From the NCBI RefSeq assembly GCF_009193135.1, contig NZ_VUKC01000011.1, forward strand, positions 43,531 to 107,530: a stretch of 64,000 nt of DNA, written 5' to 3'. The translations under genes were made by a program, and so were the position numbers. The DNA comes from Georgenia satyanarayanai. GTDB taxonomy: Bacteria > Actinomycetota > Actinomycetes > Actinomycetales > Actinomycetaceae. Positions 40,550 to 48,296 of this stretch are shown piece by piece; the stretch's first letter is position 1; every line of letters begins with the position of its first letter. The notes beneath the pieces are model-generated. The model was not told the DNA's origin, ran no database searches, and saw only the letters and a list, made by a program, of their open reading frames with translations.

Positions 40550-41884
40550 TCAGCCGAGGACGTGCCGGGTGGCGATCGCCGGCTCGCCCTCGCTCAGCCG
40601 CCAGCCCTCGTAGGGCAGGGCGGCACGCGAGGCGACGTGCCGCTCGGCCGCCGCCCGCACGGCATCCGGGCCGCGGTGCTCGTCGGCGATGACGCCCTGG
40701 GTGACAAGAGGCACCTGGAGCGGGCGGGCACCGTGCTCGGCCAGCAGCCGCGCGCCGGCCTCCTCGTCGTCGCAGCCGACGACGAGTTCCTCCTGGGCCA
40801 CCCCGTTCTCGAAGACGCGGCCGGCCACCTTGAAGCCGCCGACCGTCGCCTTCGCCGCGGAGGCCTTGGCGACGTCGACCATCCGCCCGTCCGGGCCCTC
40901 GCGCTCGACGAGCTTGTAGACGAGCTCCGCCGTCGGGAGCCCGGAGCCGGTGACGAGCTTGGTGCCCACCCCGTAGGAGTCGACCGGGGCGGCGCCGAGG
41001 GCGGCGATGGCGTACTCGTCGAGGTCGGAGGTGACCGTGATCTTCGTCGTCGTCGCGCCGAGCGCGTCGAGCTGGCGGCGCACCGTGAAGGCCTGCGCGA
41101 CGAGGTCGCCGGAGTCCAGGCGCACCGCGCCGAGCTCCCCGCCGTGGCGGCGGGCGGCCGCGACGGCGAGCTCGACCCCGCGCTCGACGTCGTAGGTGTC
41201 GACGAGGAGCGTGGTGCCCGGGCCCATCGTGCGCAGCTGCGCGTCGAAGGCGGCCTCCTCGTCGTCGTGGACGAGGGTGAAGGAGTGGGCGGCGGTCCCG
41301 ATCGTCGGGATCCCGTAGGAGCGCCCGGCCTCGAGCACGCTCGTCGCGGCGAAGCCACCGACGACGGCGGCCCGGGCGGCGGCGACGGCGGCCTCCTCGT
41401 GGGTGCGCCGGGCCCCCATCTCCAGGCACGGGCGCCCGTGGGCGGCGGTCGTCATGCGGGAGGCGGCCGCGGCGACGGCGGAGTCGTGGTTGAGGACGGA
41501 GAGGACGACCGTCTCCAGGAGCAGCGCCTCGGCGAAGGTGCCGCGGATGGTAAGGATCGGCGAACCGGGGAAGAAGCACTCCCCCTCCCCGTAGCCGAGG
41601 ACGTCCCCACCGAAGCGGTACCCGGCGAGATAGTCGAGCGTCTCACCGCTGACGACCCCCTGCTCGCGCAGCCAGTCGACCTCCGCACCCGAGAAGGTGA
41701 AGTCGGCGATGGCGTCCAGGACGCGGCCGGTGCCCGCGACGACGCCGTAGCGCCGTCCGCCGGACAGGCGCCGGGAGAAGACCTCGAACACGCTGCGCCG
41801 GTGCGCGGCACCGGACTGGAGGGAGGCCTCGAGCATCGTCAGCTCGTAGCGGTCGGTGAGGAAGGCGGTCGTCGCGCGGGGCAT
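40550..41884 (-). CDS. pncB: Nicotinate phosphoribosyltransferase
   Basis: A 444-residue enzyme of NAD salvage converting nicotinate and PRPP to nicotinate mononucleotide. It has the N-terminal FLTDRYELTMLEASLQSG, HRRSVFEVFSRRL, LEMGARRTHEEAAV near residue 158, GTAAHSFTLVHDDEEAAF, VRLDSGDL near 258, and YGVGTKLVTG near 310. In mycobacteria pncB1 also neighbours clpS. The ATG at 41884 follows TAGGTT by 7 nt. The upstream in-frame extension crosses a palindrome and was rejected. Confidence 0.95.
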   Translation of the reverse strand: MPRATTAFLTDRYELTMLEASLQSGAAHRRSVFEVFSRRLSGGRRYGVVAGTGRVLDAIADFTFSGAEVDWLREQGVVSGETLDYLAGYRFGGDVLGYGEGECFFPGSPILTIRGTFAEALLLETVVLSVLNHDSAVAAAASRMTTAAHGRPCLEMGARRTHEEAAVAAARAAVVGGFAATSVLEAGRSYGIPTIGTAAHSFTLVHDDEEAAFDAQLRTMGPGTTLLVDTYDVERGVELAVAAARRHGGELGAVRLDSGDLVAQAFTVRRQLDALGATTTKITVTSDLDEYAIAALGAAPVDSYGVGTKLVTGSGLPTAELVYKLVEREGPDGRMVDVAKASAAKATVGGFKVAGRVFENGVAQEELVVGCDDEEAGARLLAEHGARPLQVPLVTQGVIADEHRGPDAVRAAAERHVASRAALPYEGWRLSEGEPAIATRHVLG

Positions 41885-41891
41885 GGCGTCC

Positions 41892-41897
41892 AACCTA
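41892..41897 (-). promoter_or_regulatory. Leaderless -10 box (TAGGTT) for pncB
   Basis: On the minus strand TAGGTT ends 7 nt before the ATG at 41884. Confidence 0.5.
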
Positions 41898-42008
41898 GCG
41901 ACGTCACCCGTGGGCTGCTGGCCGTGCCGTCCCGTGGAGCACCCGCATGCCCGAGAGCCGCGGCGAAGGCCGGGCCGGCCGGCCCCCGGGGGGTCCGTCG
42001 TCGCCGCC

Positions 42009-42083
42009 CCAACGTCGCAACTGGTCGATCCGGCGACGCCTTGGCGCCCGGAGCCGTCGGTCACTCGACCAATTGCGAAGTTG
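42009..42083. repeat. Long imperfect palindrome in the pncB upstream / helicase downstream region
   Basis: Arms 42010-42028 and 42065-42083 pair at 17 of 19 positions. On the minus strand the element begins CAACTTCGCAATTGGT, differing at one position from the element at 33557 on the plus strand, and GACCGACG follows in both. It lies downstream of the helicase gene, where it can terminate transcription, and upstream of the pncB promoter. Confidence 0.75.
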
Positions 42084-42103
42084 TGGGGGGTGGTGGGGGC
42101 GGG

Positions 42104-43942
42104 TTACTTGCGGCCGACGAACCACTTGCGCAGGAGGGCGATACGCGCCTCGAGCTCCTCGATGCTCGCCAGAGGCACCTCGGGGCCGCCGCAGGACTTG
42201 CGCAGCTCGGTGTGGACGAGGGCGTGCGTCATGGTGCTGCGCCGCGACCAGGCGGACACGAGGCTGGAGAGCTCCTTGCGCAGCGCGGCGCGCCGCTTGT
42301 GGTCGGAGACGCCGGAGTTCTCGTCCCGCTGCGCACGGGCGGCCGCCTGCCGCTTCTGCTGCTTGACCTGCTCGGCCTGCCGCTGGCGCAGCAACGAGTG
42401 GACCTGCTCCGGCTCGAGGAGCCCGGGGAGCCCGAGGTACTCCTCCTCCTCGATCGACCCGACCTCCGCGCCGGCGCCGAACTCACCGCCGTCGAACAGC
42501 ACCCGGTCGAAGGACGCCTGCGCGTCCAGGGCCTCGAAGCCCGGGAGCATGAGCTCGTCGCTCGCCTTCTCCTCCCGGTTGGCCGCCGCGACGAGGGCGT
42601 CCTCCGGGGTGAAGAAGTCCCCCTTCTCCTCGGAGGTGAGGACCCGGTCCAGCGCGTGGTCGCGCTCCACCTCCAGCTGGGCCGCGAGCTCGAGGAGCAC
42701 GGGCACGCTGGGGAGGAACACCGAGGCGGTCTCCCCGCGCCGGCGGGCGCGCACGAAGCGGCCGATCGCCTGGGCGAAGAAGAGCGGGGTCGCCGCGGAG
42801 GTCGCGTAGACGCCGACGGCGAGGCGCGGCACGTCCACGCCCTCGGACACCATCCGCACGGCGATCATCCACCGCTGCTCGCCGGCCGCGAACTCGTCGA
42901 TGCCGGCGGAGGCGCCGTCGTCGTCGGACAGGACGACCGTCGGCTTCTCCCCGGTGATCTCGGTGAGGACGCGCGCGTAGGCGCGGGCCTTGGTCTGGTC
43001 GGTGGCGATGACGAGGCCACCGGCGTCGGGGACGCCCCGGCGGACCTCGGTGAGGCGGCGGTCGGCGGCGGCGAGGACAGCCGGGACCCAGTCGCCCGTC
43101 GGGTCCAGCGCGGTGCGCCAGGCCTGCGCGACGAGGTCCTTGGTCAGCGGCTCCCCCAGGGCGGCGCTCACCTCGTCACCGGCGCGGGTGCGCCAGCGCA
43201 TCTGCCCGGAGTAGGACAGGAAGATGACCGGCCGCACCACGCCGTCGCGCAGCGCGTCGGCGTAGCCGTAGGAGTAGTCCGCCCGGGAGCGGCGCACGCC
43301 GTCGGCGTCGCGCTCGTAGGTGACGAAGGGGATCGCGGCGGTGTCCGAGCGGAACGGCGTCCCGGTGAGGGCCAGGCGCCGGCGGGCCGGCTCGAAGGCG
43401 AGCCGGATGCCGTCGCCCCAGCTCAGCGCGTCCCCGCCGTGGTGCACCTCGTCGAGGATGACGAGGGTGCGCTCGGTGGTCGTCCGCCGCCGGTGCAGGT
43501 CGGGGTTCGCCGCGACCTGGGCGTAGGTGAGCGCGACGCCGTCGAAGCTCGCGCCGTGCCGCTCCTGGGCGTTGCGGAACGCCGGGTCGAGCTGGATGCC
43601 CACGCGGGCCGCGGCCTCGGCCCACTGTCCCTTGAGGTGCTCGGTCGGGGCGACGACGGTCACCGCCGTCACCTCCCCGCGGGAGAGCAGCTCGGTGGCC
43701 ACCCGCAGCGCGAAGGTCGTCTTGCCGGCGCCGGGGGTGGCGACGGCGAGGAAGTCACGCGGGTCGTCGGCGAGGTACCTCTCCAACGCCTCGGCCTGCC
43801 AGGCGCGCAGGCGTGACGCCGTGCCCCACGCCGCCCGCGCCGGGTAGGCGGGGGGCAGGTGCTCGGCGGCAGCGGTCGAGACGGCCGCAGGCGTACCCTG
43901 CGTCGTCGTCGTGACCGGCCTGCGCGAAGGGGCGGCGCTCAC
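42104..43942 (-). CDS. DEAD/DEAH box (superfamily 2) helicase
   Basis: A 612-residue SF2 helicase. A Thr/Ala-rich N-tail leads to RLRAWQAEALERYL (Q-like region), Walker A VATPGAGKTTFALR near residue 67, DEVHH (DExH) near 161, the TGTPFRSDT motif III, and a helicase C domain with VRMVSEGVDVPRL near 362 and the GRFVRARRRGET motif VI. A long charged C-terminal part (about 430-612) includes HKRRAALRKELSSLVSAW. Substrate polarity is unknown; DNA repair or phage-defence-type roles are possible but unsupported. The GTG start overlaps the DUF3039 stop by 4 nt, a coupling often conserved in actinobacteria. Confidence 0.92.
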   Translation of the reverse strand: MSAAPSRRPVTTTTQGTPAAVSTAAAEHLPPAYPARAAWGTASRLRAWQAEALERYLADDPRDFLAVATPGAGKTTFALRVATELLSRGEVTAVTVVAPTEHLKGQWAEAAARVGIQLDPAFRNAQERHGASFDGVALTYAQVAANPDLHRRRTTTERTLVILDEVHHGGDALSWGDGIRLAFEPARRRLALTGTPFRSDTAAIPFVTYERDADGVRRSRADYSYGYADALRDGVVRPVIFLSYSGQMRWRTRAGDEVSAALGEPLTKDLVAQAWRTALDPTGDWVPAVLAAADRRLTEVRRGVPDAGGLVIATDQTKARAYARVLTEITGEKPTVVLSDDDGASAGIDEFAAGEQRWMIAVRMVSEGVDVPRLAVGVYATSAATPLFFAQAIGRFVRARRRGETASVFLPSVPVLLELAAQLEVERDHALDRVLTSEEKGDFFTPEDALVAAANREEKASDELMLPGFEALDAQASFDRVLFDGGEFGAGAEVGSIEEEEYLGLPGLLEPEQVHSLLRQRQAEQVKQQKRQAAARAQRDENSGVSDHKRRAALRKELSSLVSAWSRRSTMTHALVHTELRKSCGGPEVPLASIEELEARIALLRKWFVGRK

Positions 43943-44280
43943 TCTCCGCTTCCGCCGCGGCCGCCGCGGCCGAAGCCGCCGAAGCGTCCGCCGCCGCCCG
44001 AGCCCGAGCCGCCGCCCTGGATGCCCTCGTAGATCTCCTTGCAGGTGGGGCACACCGGGTACTTCTTGGGGTCGCGACCCGGGGTCCACACCTTGCCGCA
44101 CAGCGCGACGACCGGCTGGCCCGACAGCGCGGAGGACATGATCTTGTCCTTCTTCACGTAGTGGGCGTAGCGGTCGTTGTCACCGGCCTCGTGCTCGCGC
44201 AGCTCCTCGCGCTCGAGGACGCTCGTTCCCGACGACGTCGACGGCTCGCTCGGGCTGCTGGGGGGCTCGGTGGAACTCAT
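43939..44280 (-). CDS. DUF3039 family small zinc-ribbon-like protein
   Basis: A 113-residue protein. The N-terminal third is Ser/Pro-rich and disordered. The DUF3039 core DNDRYAHYVKKDKIMSSAL then VALCGKVWTPGRDPKKYPVC carries a Cys and a C-x2-C (VCPTCKEIYEG), suggesting metal binding. The tail is Gly/Arg-rich (GGRFGGFGRGGRGG), like RGG RNA-binding tails. The function is unknown. Translational coupling to the helicase suggests a partner or nucleic-acid adaptor (inference). TAGACT ends 7 nt before the ATG. Confidence 0.85.
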   Translation of the reverse strand: MSSTEPPSSPSEPSTSSGTSVLEREELREHEAGDNDRYAHYVKKDKIMSSALSGQPVVALCGKVWTPGRDPKKYPVCPTCKEIYEGIQGGGSGSGGGGRFGGFGRGGRGGSGE

Positions 44281-44287
44281 GGTGCCC

Positions 44288-44293
44288 AGTCTA
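44288..44293 (-). promoter_or_regulatory. Leaderless -10 box (TAGACT) for DUF3039-helicase
   Basis: On the minus strand TAGACT ends 7 nt before the ATG at 44280. It overlaps the tetR stop codon, so the pair may have its own promoter. Confidence 0.4.
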
Positions 44294-45106
44294 GGACGAG
44301 CCGCGGACCGTCTCCCGGTGACGCACGCGACGTTCCACGAGAGCAGCCACGCCGTCGAGGATGCGGTCGAGGGCGAAGGTCCGGAGGTAGGCGTCGGTCC
44401 CCTCCGGCAGCACGTGCGAGGGCACCTCGAGGAGCTCTCCGGTGCTCGCCATCTCGTGCAGGCGCGGGAACCGCCCCTCGGTGAGGGCAACCATCGCCCC
44501 CTCGTACACCGGCCCCTCGTCCGCGGGCCCGATCCCCTGCGCGGCGTACGCGCGGGCGAGGTTGACGGCGAGCGTGGCCTCGCTGCGGGCGTGCCCGGAG
44601 AGGAGCTGGAGGACCGCGAGCTTCTCCGCCCCGGTGAGCGGCAGGCCGTCCATCGCCTCCATCGCCGCCTCCATCCAGGCCAGCGAGTTCGGCATGAGGG
44701 GTGGGCCGGTGATGGGGATCTCGAGGTGCCACGGCCGGCGGACCGCCGCGTCGATCTGCTCCTCCGTCCAGCGCTGGAGCCCGGCACGCCACTCCCCGGG
44801 GCCCGCGAGCGGGCCGCTGGGAGCGGGGATCGCCGCGTCCTGCATGTGGGCGAGGAGCTCGTCCTTGCTCCCGACGTGGCGGTACAGCGACATCGTCGTG
44901 AACTCGAGCCGGGCGGCGACCCGCGCCATCGAGACGGCCGCGAGGCCCTCCTCGTCCGCGATGGCGACCGCCGCCGCGACGATGCGGTCGAGGCTGAGCC
45001 CTGGCCTGCCCGACGGCGCCCGCCCACCCATGCCGTGCGCCGCGCGGACGGCGGGGTCGAGACGGGCATCCCCGCCCGCCGCTGCTCGCTCGTCCCTGGC
45101 GCTCAT
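44291..45106 (-). CDS. TetR-family regulator of the divergent drug-efflux ABC genes
   Basis: A 271-residue TetR protein with a TetR_C (tetracycline-repressor-like) C-terminal domain. The HTH is at about residues 43-85: LSLDRIVAAAVAIADEEGLA then VSMARVAARLEFTTMSLYRH. ATG at 45106 has TATGCT 7 nt upstream; an in-frame start at 45118 would add four residues but lacks this signal. It is divergent from a DrrAB-type ABC transporter with three GTGTA-N5-yACAC palindromes between them, so it most likely represses both directions. Confidence 0.92.
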   Translation of the reverse strand: MSARDERAAAGGDARLDPAVRAAHGMGGRAPSGRPGLSLDRIVAAAVAIADEEGLAAVSMARVAARLEFTTMSLYRHVGSKDELLAHMQDAAIPAPSGPLAGPGEWRAGLQRWTEEQIDAAVRRPWHLEIPITGPPLMPNSLAWMEAAMEAMDGLPLTGAEKLAVLQLLSGHARSEATLAVNLARAYAAQGIGPADEGPVYEGAMVALTEGRFPRLHEMASTGELLEVPSHVLPEGTDAYLRTFALDRILDGVAALVERRVRHRETVRGSS

Positions 45107-45113
45107 CGGTCCG

Positions 45114-45119
45114 AGCATA
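45114..45119 (-). promoter_or_regulatory. Leaderless -10 box (TATGCT) for tetR
   Basis: On the minus strand TATGCT ends 7 nt before the ATG at 45106 and lies 6 nt from the nearest operator palindrome. Confidence 0.45.
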
Positions 45120-45125
45120 GTCGTT

Positions 45126-45178
45126 GTGTACGTCCTACACGCGGTGTACTCTGCACACTACTGGTGTACGCCATACAC
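45126..45178. promoter_or_regulatory. Three tandem TetR operator-like palindromes
   Basis: 15-bp inverted repeats GTGTA-N5-TACAC at 45126-45140 and 45164-45178, with a third, imperfect copy GTGTA-N5-CACAC at 45144-45158. Their starts are spaced 18 and 20 bp. They fill the space between the tetR -10 box and the ABC gene's ribosome binding site, so bound repressor would cover both promoters. Confidence 0.75.
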
Positions 45179-45191
45179 AGAGGAGAGCCGG

Positions 45192-46079
45192 ATGAGCGAC
45201 GACCTGCCCGCCATCGAGGTGACCGGCCTGCGCAAGTCCTTCGGCCCCACCCGAGTCCTCGACGGCATCTCCTTCTCCGTGGCGCGGGGAGAGGTCTTCG
45301 CCCTTCTCGGCCCGAACGGCGCCGGGAAGACGACGACCGTCAACGTCCTCTCGACCCTCGTGCGGCCGGACGCGGGCCGGGTCGTCGTCGGCGGCCATGA
45401 CGTCGTCCGCCATCCGCGGGCGGTGCACCGGACGATCTCGCTCACCGGTCAGTTCGCCGCGGTCGACGAGCTGCTCACCGGGAGGGAGAACCTGCGGATG
45501 ATGGGCCGGCTCGGGCACCTGGACCGCGCGGACCTCAGCCCTCGCGTCAACGGGCTGCTCGCCCGGTTCGGGCTCACCGACGCCGCGGACCGCCGCGTGA
45601 GCACGTACTCCGGGGGCATGCGCCGGCGGCTGGACATCGCGATCAGCCTGCTGCCCCGTCCGGCCGTGCTCGTCCTCGACGAACCGACGACGGGTCTGGA
45701 CCCGCGCAGCCGGCAGGCGGTGTGGCGGCTCGTCGGCGAGCTCAGCGCCGAGGGCGTCACCGTCGTCCTCACCACCCAGTACCTCGAGGAGGCCGACGCG
45801 CTCGCCGACCGCGTCGCCGTCCTGCACGGCGGGCGCGTCGTCGGCGCCGGCTCGCCGGCCGAGCTCAAGCGACTCGTCGGCGAGGACGTCGTCGAGATCC
45901 ACTACGCCGACGGCCGTCTCGCGTCGGTCCCGACCACCGGCTCCCTGGCCGACGTGCGGCGCATCCTCGACGGCGTCGCGGGCGAGGGGCACGCCGTCGA
46001 GCGCCTCGCGATGCGCGAGCCGAGCCTCGACGACGTCTTCCTCCGCCTCACCGACACCCCTGCCGAGGTCCACCCATGA
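45192..46079 (+). CDS. DrrA-type drug-efflux ABC transporter ATPase
   Basis: A 295-residue ATPase of the daunorubicin-resistance (DrrA) subfamily. Walker A LGPNGAGKTTT is near residue 38, the Q-loop in LTGQFAAVDELLTGRENL near 82, signature YSGGMRRRLD near 138 and Walker B VLVLDEPTTGLDPRS near 157. TTQYLEEADALADRVAVL then the family-specific C-terminal domain follow. ATG at 45192 is preceded by AGGAGAG. It pairs with the permease gene, which overlaps by 4 nt. The exported compound is unknown. Confidence 0.94.
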   Translation: MSDDLPAIEVTGLRKSFGPTRVLDGISFSVARGEVFALLGPNGAGKTTTVNVLSTLVRPDAGRVVVGGHDVVRHPRAVHRTISLTGQFAAVDELLTGRENLRMMGRLGHLDRADLSPRVNGLLARFGLTDAADRRVSTYSGGMRRRLDIAISLLPRPAVLVLDEPTTGLDPRSRQAVWRLVGELSAEGVTVVLTTQYLEEADALADRVAVLHGGRVVGAGSPAELKRLVGEDVVEIHYADGRLASVPTTGSLADVRRILDGVAGEGHAVERLAMREPSLDDVFLRLTDTPAEVHP

Positions 46080-46864
46080 GTGCCACGACCCCGCCCCCGA
46101 CCCGCCTCGCCACCGCGGTGTCCGACTCCCTCGTCATGGTCGGGCGCAGCCTGCGTCATGCCGTCCGCCAGCCCGAGATCATCATGCTCGGAGCCGCGCT
46201 GCCCGTGGGGATCATGCTCCTCATGACCGTCGTCTTCGGCGGTGCCCTCGACACCGGCGGTGGCCCGTACATCGACTACGTCGTCCCGGGCGTCCTCCTC
46301 CTCGTGTCCGGGTACGGTGCCGCGCAGACGGCCGTGAGCGTCACCTCCGACATGAGCCTGGGCATCGTCGCGCGCTACCGGACGATGCCGATGGTGCCGT
46401 CCGCCGTCCTCACCGGGCACGTCGTGGGCAGCGTGCTGCGCAACCTCGTGTCGATCGCGCTGGCGCTGGCCACGGCGTTCGCCGTCGGCTTCCGGCCGAC
46501 CGCCGGGCTCGCCGGGTGGGCGGCGGCGCTCGGGCTCCTCACCCTCTACGTGCTTGCCGTGTCATGGCTCTCGGCGGCGGCCGGCCTCCTGGCACGCACC
46601 GTCGAGGGCGCGTCCGCCGTGAGCTTCGCGCTGCTCTTCCTGCCCTACCTGTCGAGCGCCTTCGTCCCGATCGACACGCTGCCCACGTGGCTCCGCGGGT
46701 TCGCCGCGCACACGCCGTTCACCCCGCTCATCGAGGCGGTCCGGGCGCTCCTCTTCGAGCGCCCGGCCGGCCCGCACGCCGGTCCCGCGCTGGCCTGGCT
46801 CCTGGGCCTGCTCGCCGCCGGGGTCGTCGCGAGCTCGCTGCTGTGGCGGCGCGGCCGGCGGTGA
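46076..46864 (+). CDS. DrrB-type ABC-2 transporter permease
   Basis: A 262-residue ABC-2 permease with six hydrophobic segments (about residues 36-58, 68-88, 108-135, 145-165, 172-190 and 235-255). The MVGRSLRHAVRQPEIIMLGA start and the FRTMPMVP-like RYRTMPMVPSAVLTGHV segment are typical. LSSAFVPIDTLPTWLRGFA resembles the ABC-2 signature. The stop is one base from the stop of the convergent nagB gene, with no terminator between. Confidence 0.93.
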   Translation: MSATTPPPTRLATAVSDSLVMVGRSLRHAVRQPEIIMLGAALPVGIMLLMTVVFGGALDTGGGPYIDYVVPGVLLLVSGYGAAQTAVSVTSDMSLGIVARYRTMPMVPSAVLTGHVVGSVLRNLVSIALALATAFAVGFRPTAGLAGWAAALGLLTLYVLAVSWLSAAAGLLARTVEGASAVSFALLFLPYLSSAFVPIDTLPTWLRGFAAHTPFTPLIEAVRALLFERPAGPHAGPALAWLLGLLAAGVVASSLLWRRGRR

Positions 46865-46865
46865 C

Positions 46866-47651
46866 TCAGAGGCCCTGCCACTCCGGCTTGGCGGCGTAGG
46901 CCTCACGGTAGAAGTCGGCCCGCTCGAGCTCGGAGGCGGCGGCCTCGTCGAGGAGGACGGTGGCGTGCGGGTGGTGCTGCATGACCGTGGCCGGCCACGA
47001 CGCGCTGACGGCGCCCTCGACGAGCTGGCGCACCGCGGGCGCCTTGCCCTCCCCGGTGGCGATGAGCACGAGGTGGCGGGCCTCCATGATGGTGCCCAGG
47101 CCCTGGGTGAAGCACAGACGCGGCACGGCCTCGACGTCGCCGTCGAAGAAGCGGGCGTTGTCCTTGCGGGTCTGCGGCGCGAGCGGCTGGACCCGCGTGC
47201 GGGAGGCGAGGGAGGAGCCGGGCTCGTTGAAGGCGATGTGCCCGTTCGTCCCGATGCCGAGGATCTGGAGGTCCACCCCGCCGGCCTCGACGATCGCCCG
47301 CTCGTAGGCCGCGGCGGCCTCCTGCAGGTCCTCGGCCAGCCCGTCGGGCCCGGAGACGGCGTCGGGAGCGAAGTCGACCCGGCCGACGAGCTCGTGCTCG
47401 ATGACGTTGCGGTAGCGCTGGGGATGGTCGGCGGGCAGGCCGATGTACTCGTCGAGGGTGAAGCCGCGGGCGCGCGCGAAGCTGATCCGTCCCGCCTCCT
47501 GGCGGCGGACGAGCTCGTCGTACGTGGGCAGCGGGGTCGAGCCGGTGGCGAGGCCGAGGACGGCGTCGGGCTTGCGGCCGAGCAGCTGCTCGACGGCGTC
47601 CGCCGCGAGCCGGGCGCTCTCCTCCGCACCGGACGTGATGACGACCTCCAC
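46866..47651 (-). CDS. nagB: Glucosamine-6-phosphate deaminase
   Basis: A 261-residue enzyme converting glucosamine-6-P to fructose-6-P and ammonia. GLATGSTPLPTYDELV is near residue 35, FTLDEYIGLPADHPQRYR near 66, GIGTNGHIAFNEPGSSL near 135 with the catalytic Asp/His region, and ATGEGKAPAVRQLVEGAVSA near 200. GTG start with AAAGAGG upstream. It provides the last step of amino-sugar and sialic-acid catabolism and sits 2.3 kb from nanE. nagA is not in the window. Confidence 0.95.
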   Translation of the reverse strand: MEVVITSGAEESARLAADAVEQLLGRKPDAVLGLATGSTPLPTYDELVRRQEAGRISFARARGFTLDEYIGLPADHPQRYRNVIEHELVGRVDFAPDAVSGPDGLAEDLQEAAAAYERAIVEAGGVDLQILGIGTNGHIAFNEPGSSLASRTRVQPLAPQTRKDNARFFDGDVEAVPRLCFTQGLGTIMEARHLVLIATGEGKAPAVRQLVEGAVSASWPATVMQHHPHATVLLDEAAASELERADFYREAYAAKPEWQGL

Positions 47652-47786
47652 CGGGCACCTCTTTCTCTCCGTGCGACGTGGTGCGGGCGCACCACGCTCC
47701 AGCCTAGGTGACGCCACTGCCCGCGGCAGGGACACCCGGCCCGTGGACGCGGGGAGGTCGACGCACGGCGTGGCCGGCCGGACGCA

Positions 47787-47826
47787 GCAAGGCGGGCGGG
47801 ACGATAACTCGTCCCGCCCGCCTTGC
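47787..47826 (-). terminator. Strong hairpin terminator after the HU gene
   Basis: A perfect 18-bp stem (47787-47804 with 47809-47826) and a 4-nt loop lie 18 nt after the HU stop codon. It is the strongest hairpin of the window and suits a highly expressed gene. Confidence 0.85.
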
Positions 47827-47844
47827 GGTGATGTCGCTAGGACG

Positions 47845-48129
47845 TCACTTGTTGGAGACGGCCTTCTTGAGGGCGCTGCCTGCGGAGATCTTGACGCCGT
47901 AGCCGGCGGGGATCTGGATCTCGGCGCCGGTCTGCGGGTTACGGCCGGTGCGCGCGGCGCGCTCGACACGCTCGACGGCGAGGAGGCCGGTGATCTTGAC
48001 GGCCTCGCCCTTGCTGACGGACTCGACGAGCACGTCCTGCAGCGCCGACAGAGCGGCGTCGGCCTGGGACTTGGTGAGCGAGGAGCGCTCGGCCACGGCG
48101 GCGACGAGCTCGGTGCGGTTGACGGACAT
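47845..48129 (-). CDS. hup: HU-family DNA-binding protein
   Basis: A 94-residue nucleoid protein: MSVNRTELVAAVAERSSLTK dimerisation helices, then the beta-arm region RTGRNPQTGAEIQIPAGYGV and the closing helix AGSALKKAVSNK. It lacks the Lys/Ala-rich C-terminal tail of mycobacterial and streptomycete HupB/HupS, so it is the short, E. coli-like form. It has its own promoter (48181-48209), a leader hairpin and a very strong terminator. Confidence 0.95.
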   Translation of the reverse strand: MSVNRTELVAAVAERSSLTKSQADAALSALQDVLVESVSKGEAVKITGLLAVERVERAARTGRNPQTGAEIQIPAGYGVKISAGSALKKAVSNK

Positions 48130-48153
48130 GAAATCCCTCTCTCAGTCGGCGTG

Positions 48154-48171
48154 CGCACCCTTGTGGGTGCG
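48154..48171 (-). promoter_or_regulatory. 5' leader hairpin of the HU gene
   Basis: A 7-bp perfect stem (48154-48160 with 48165-48171) and a 4-nt loop in the untranslated leader, 25 nt before the start codon. It may stabilise the mRNA. Confidence 0.4.
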
Positions 48172-48180
48172 ACGGGGCAG

Positions 48181-48209
48181 ACATTACGGCGTCGGAGCGC
48201 CCGTTGTCG
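48181..48209 (-). promoter_or_regulatory. Promoter of the HU gene
   Basis: On the minus strand CGACAA (48209-48204) and TAATGT (48186-48181) are spaced 17 nt, a good sigma-70-type promoter. A palindrome, CGCCGA with TCGGCG (48218-48233), lies just upstream and could be a regulator site. Confidence 0.55.
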
Positions 48210-48296
48210 CCCTCACTCGCCGAGATTTCGGCGTGTCCCCGCGGATCTGGCCCGGCGGTGGGGCCCGTGGGATGGATGTGACGGGCGGCGGCGGCC

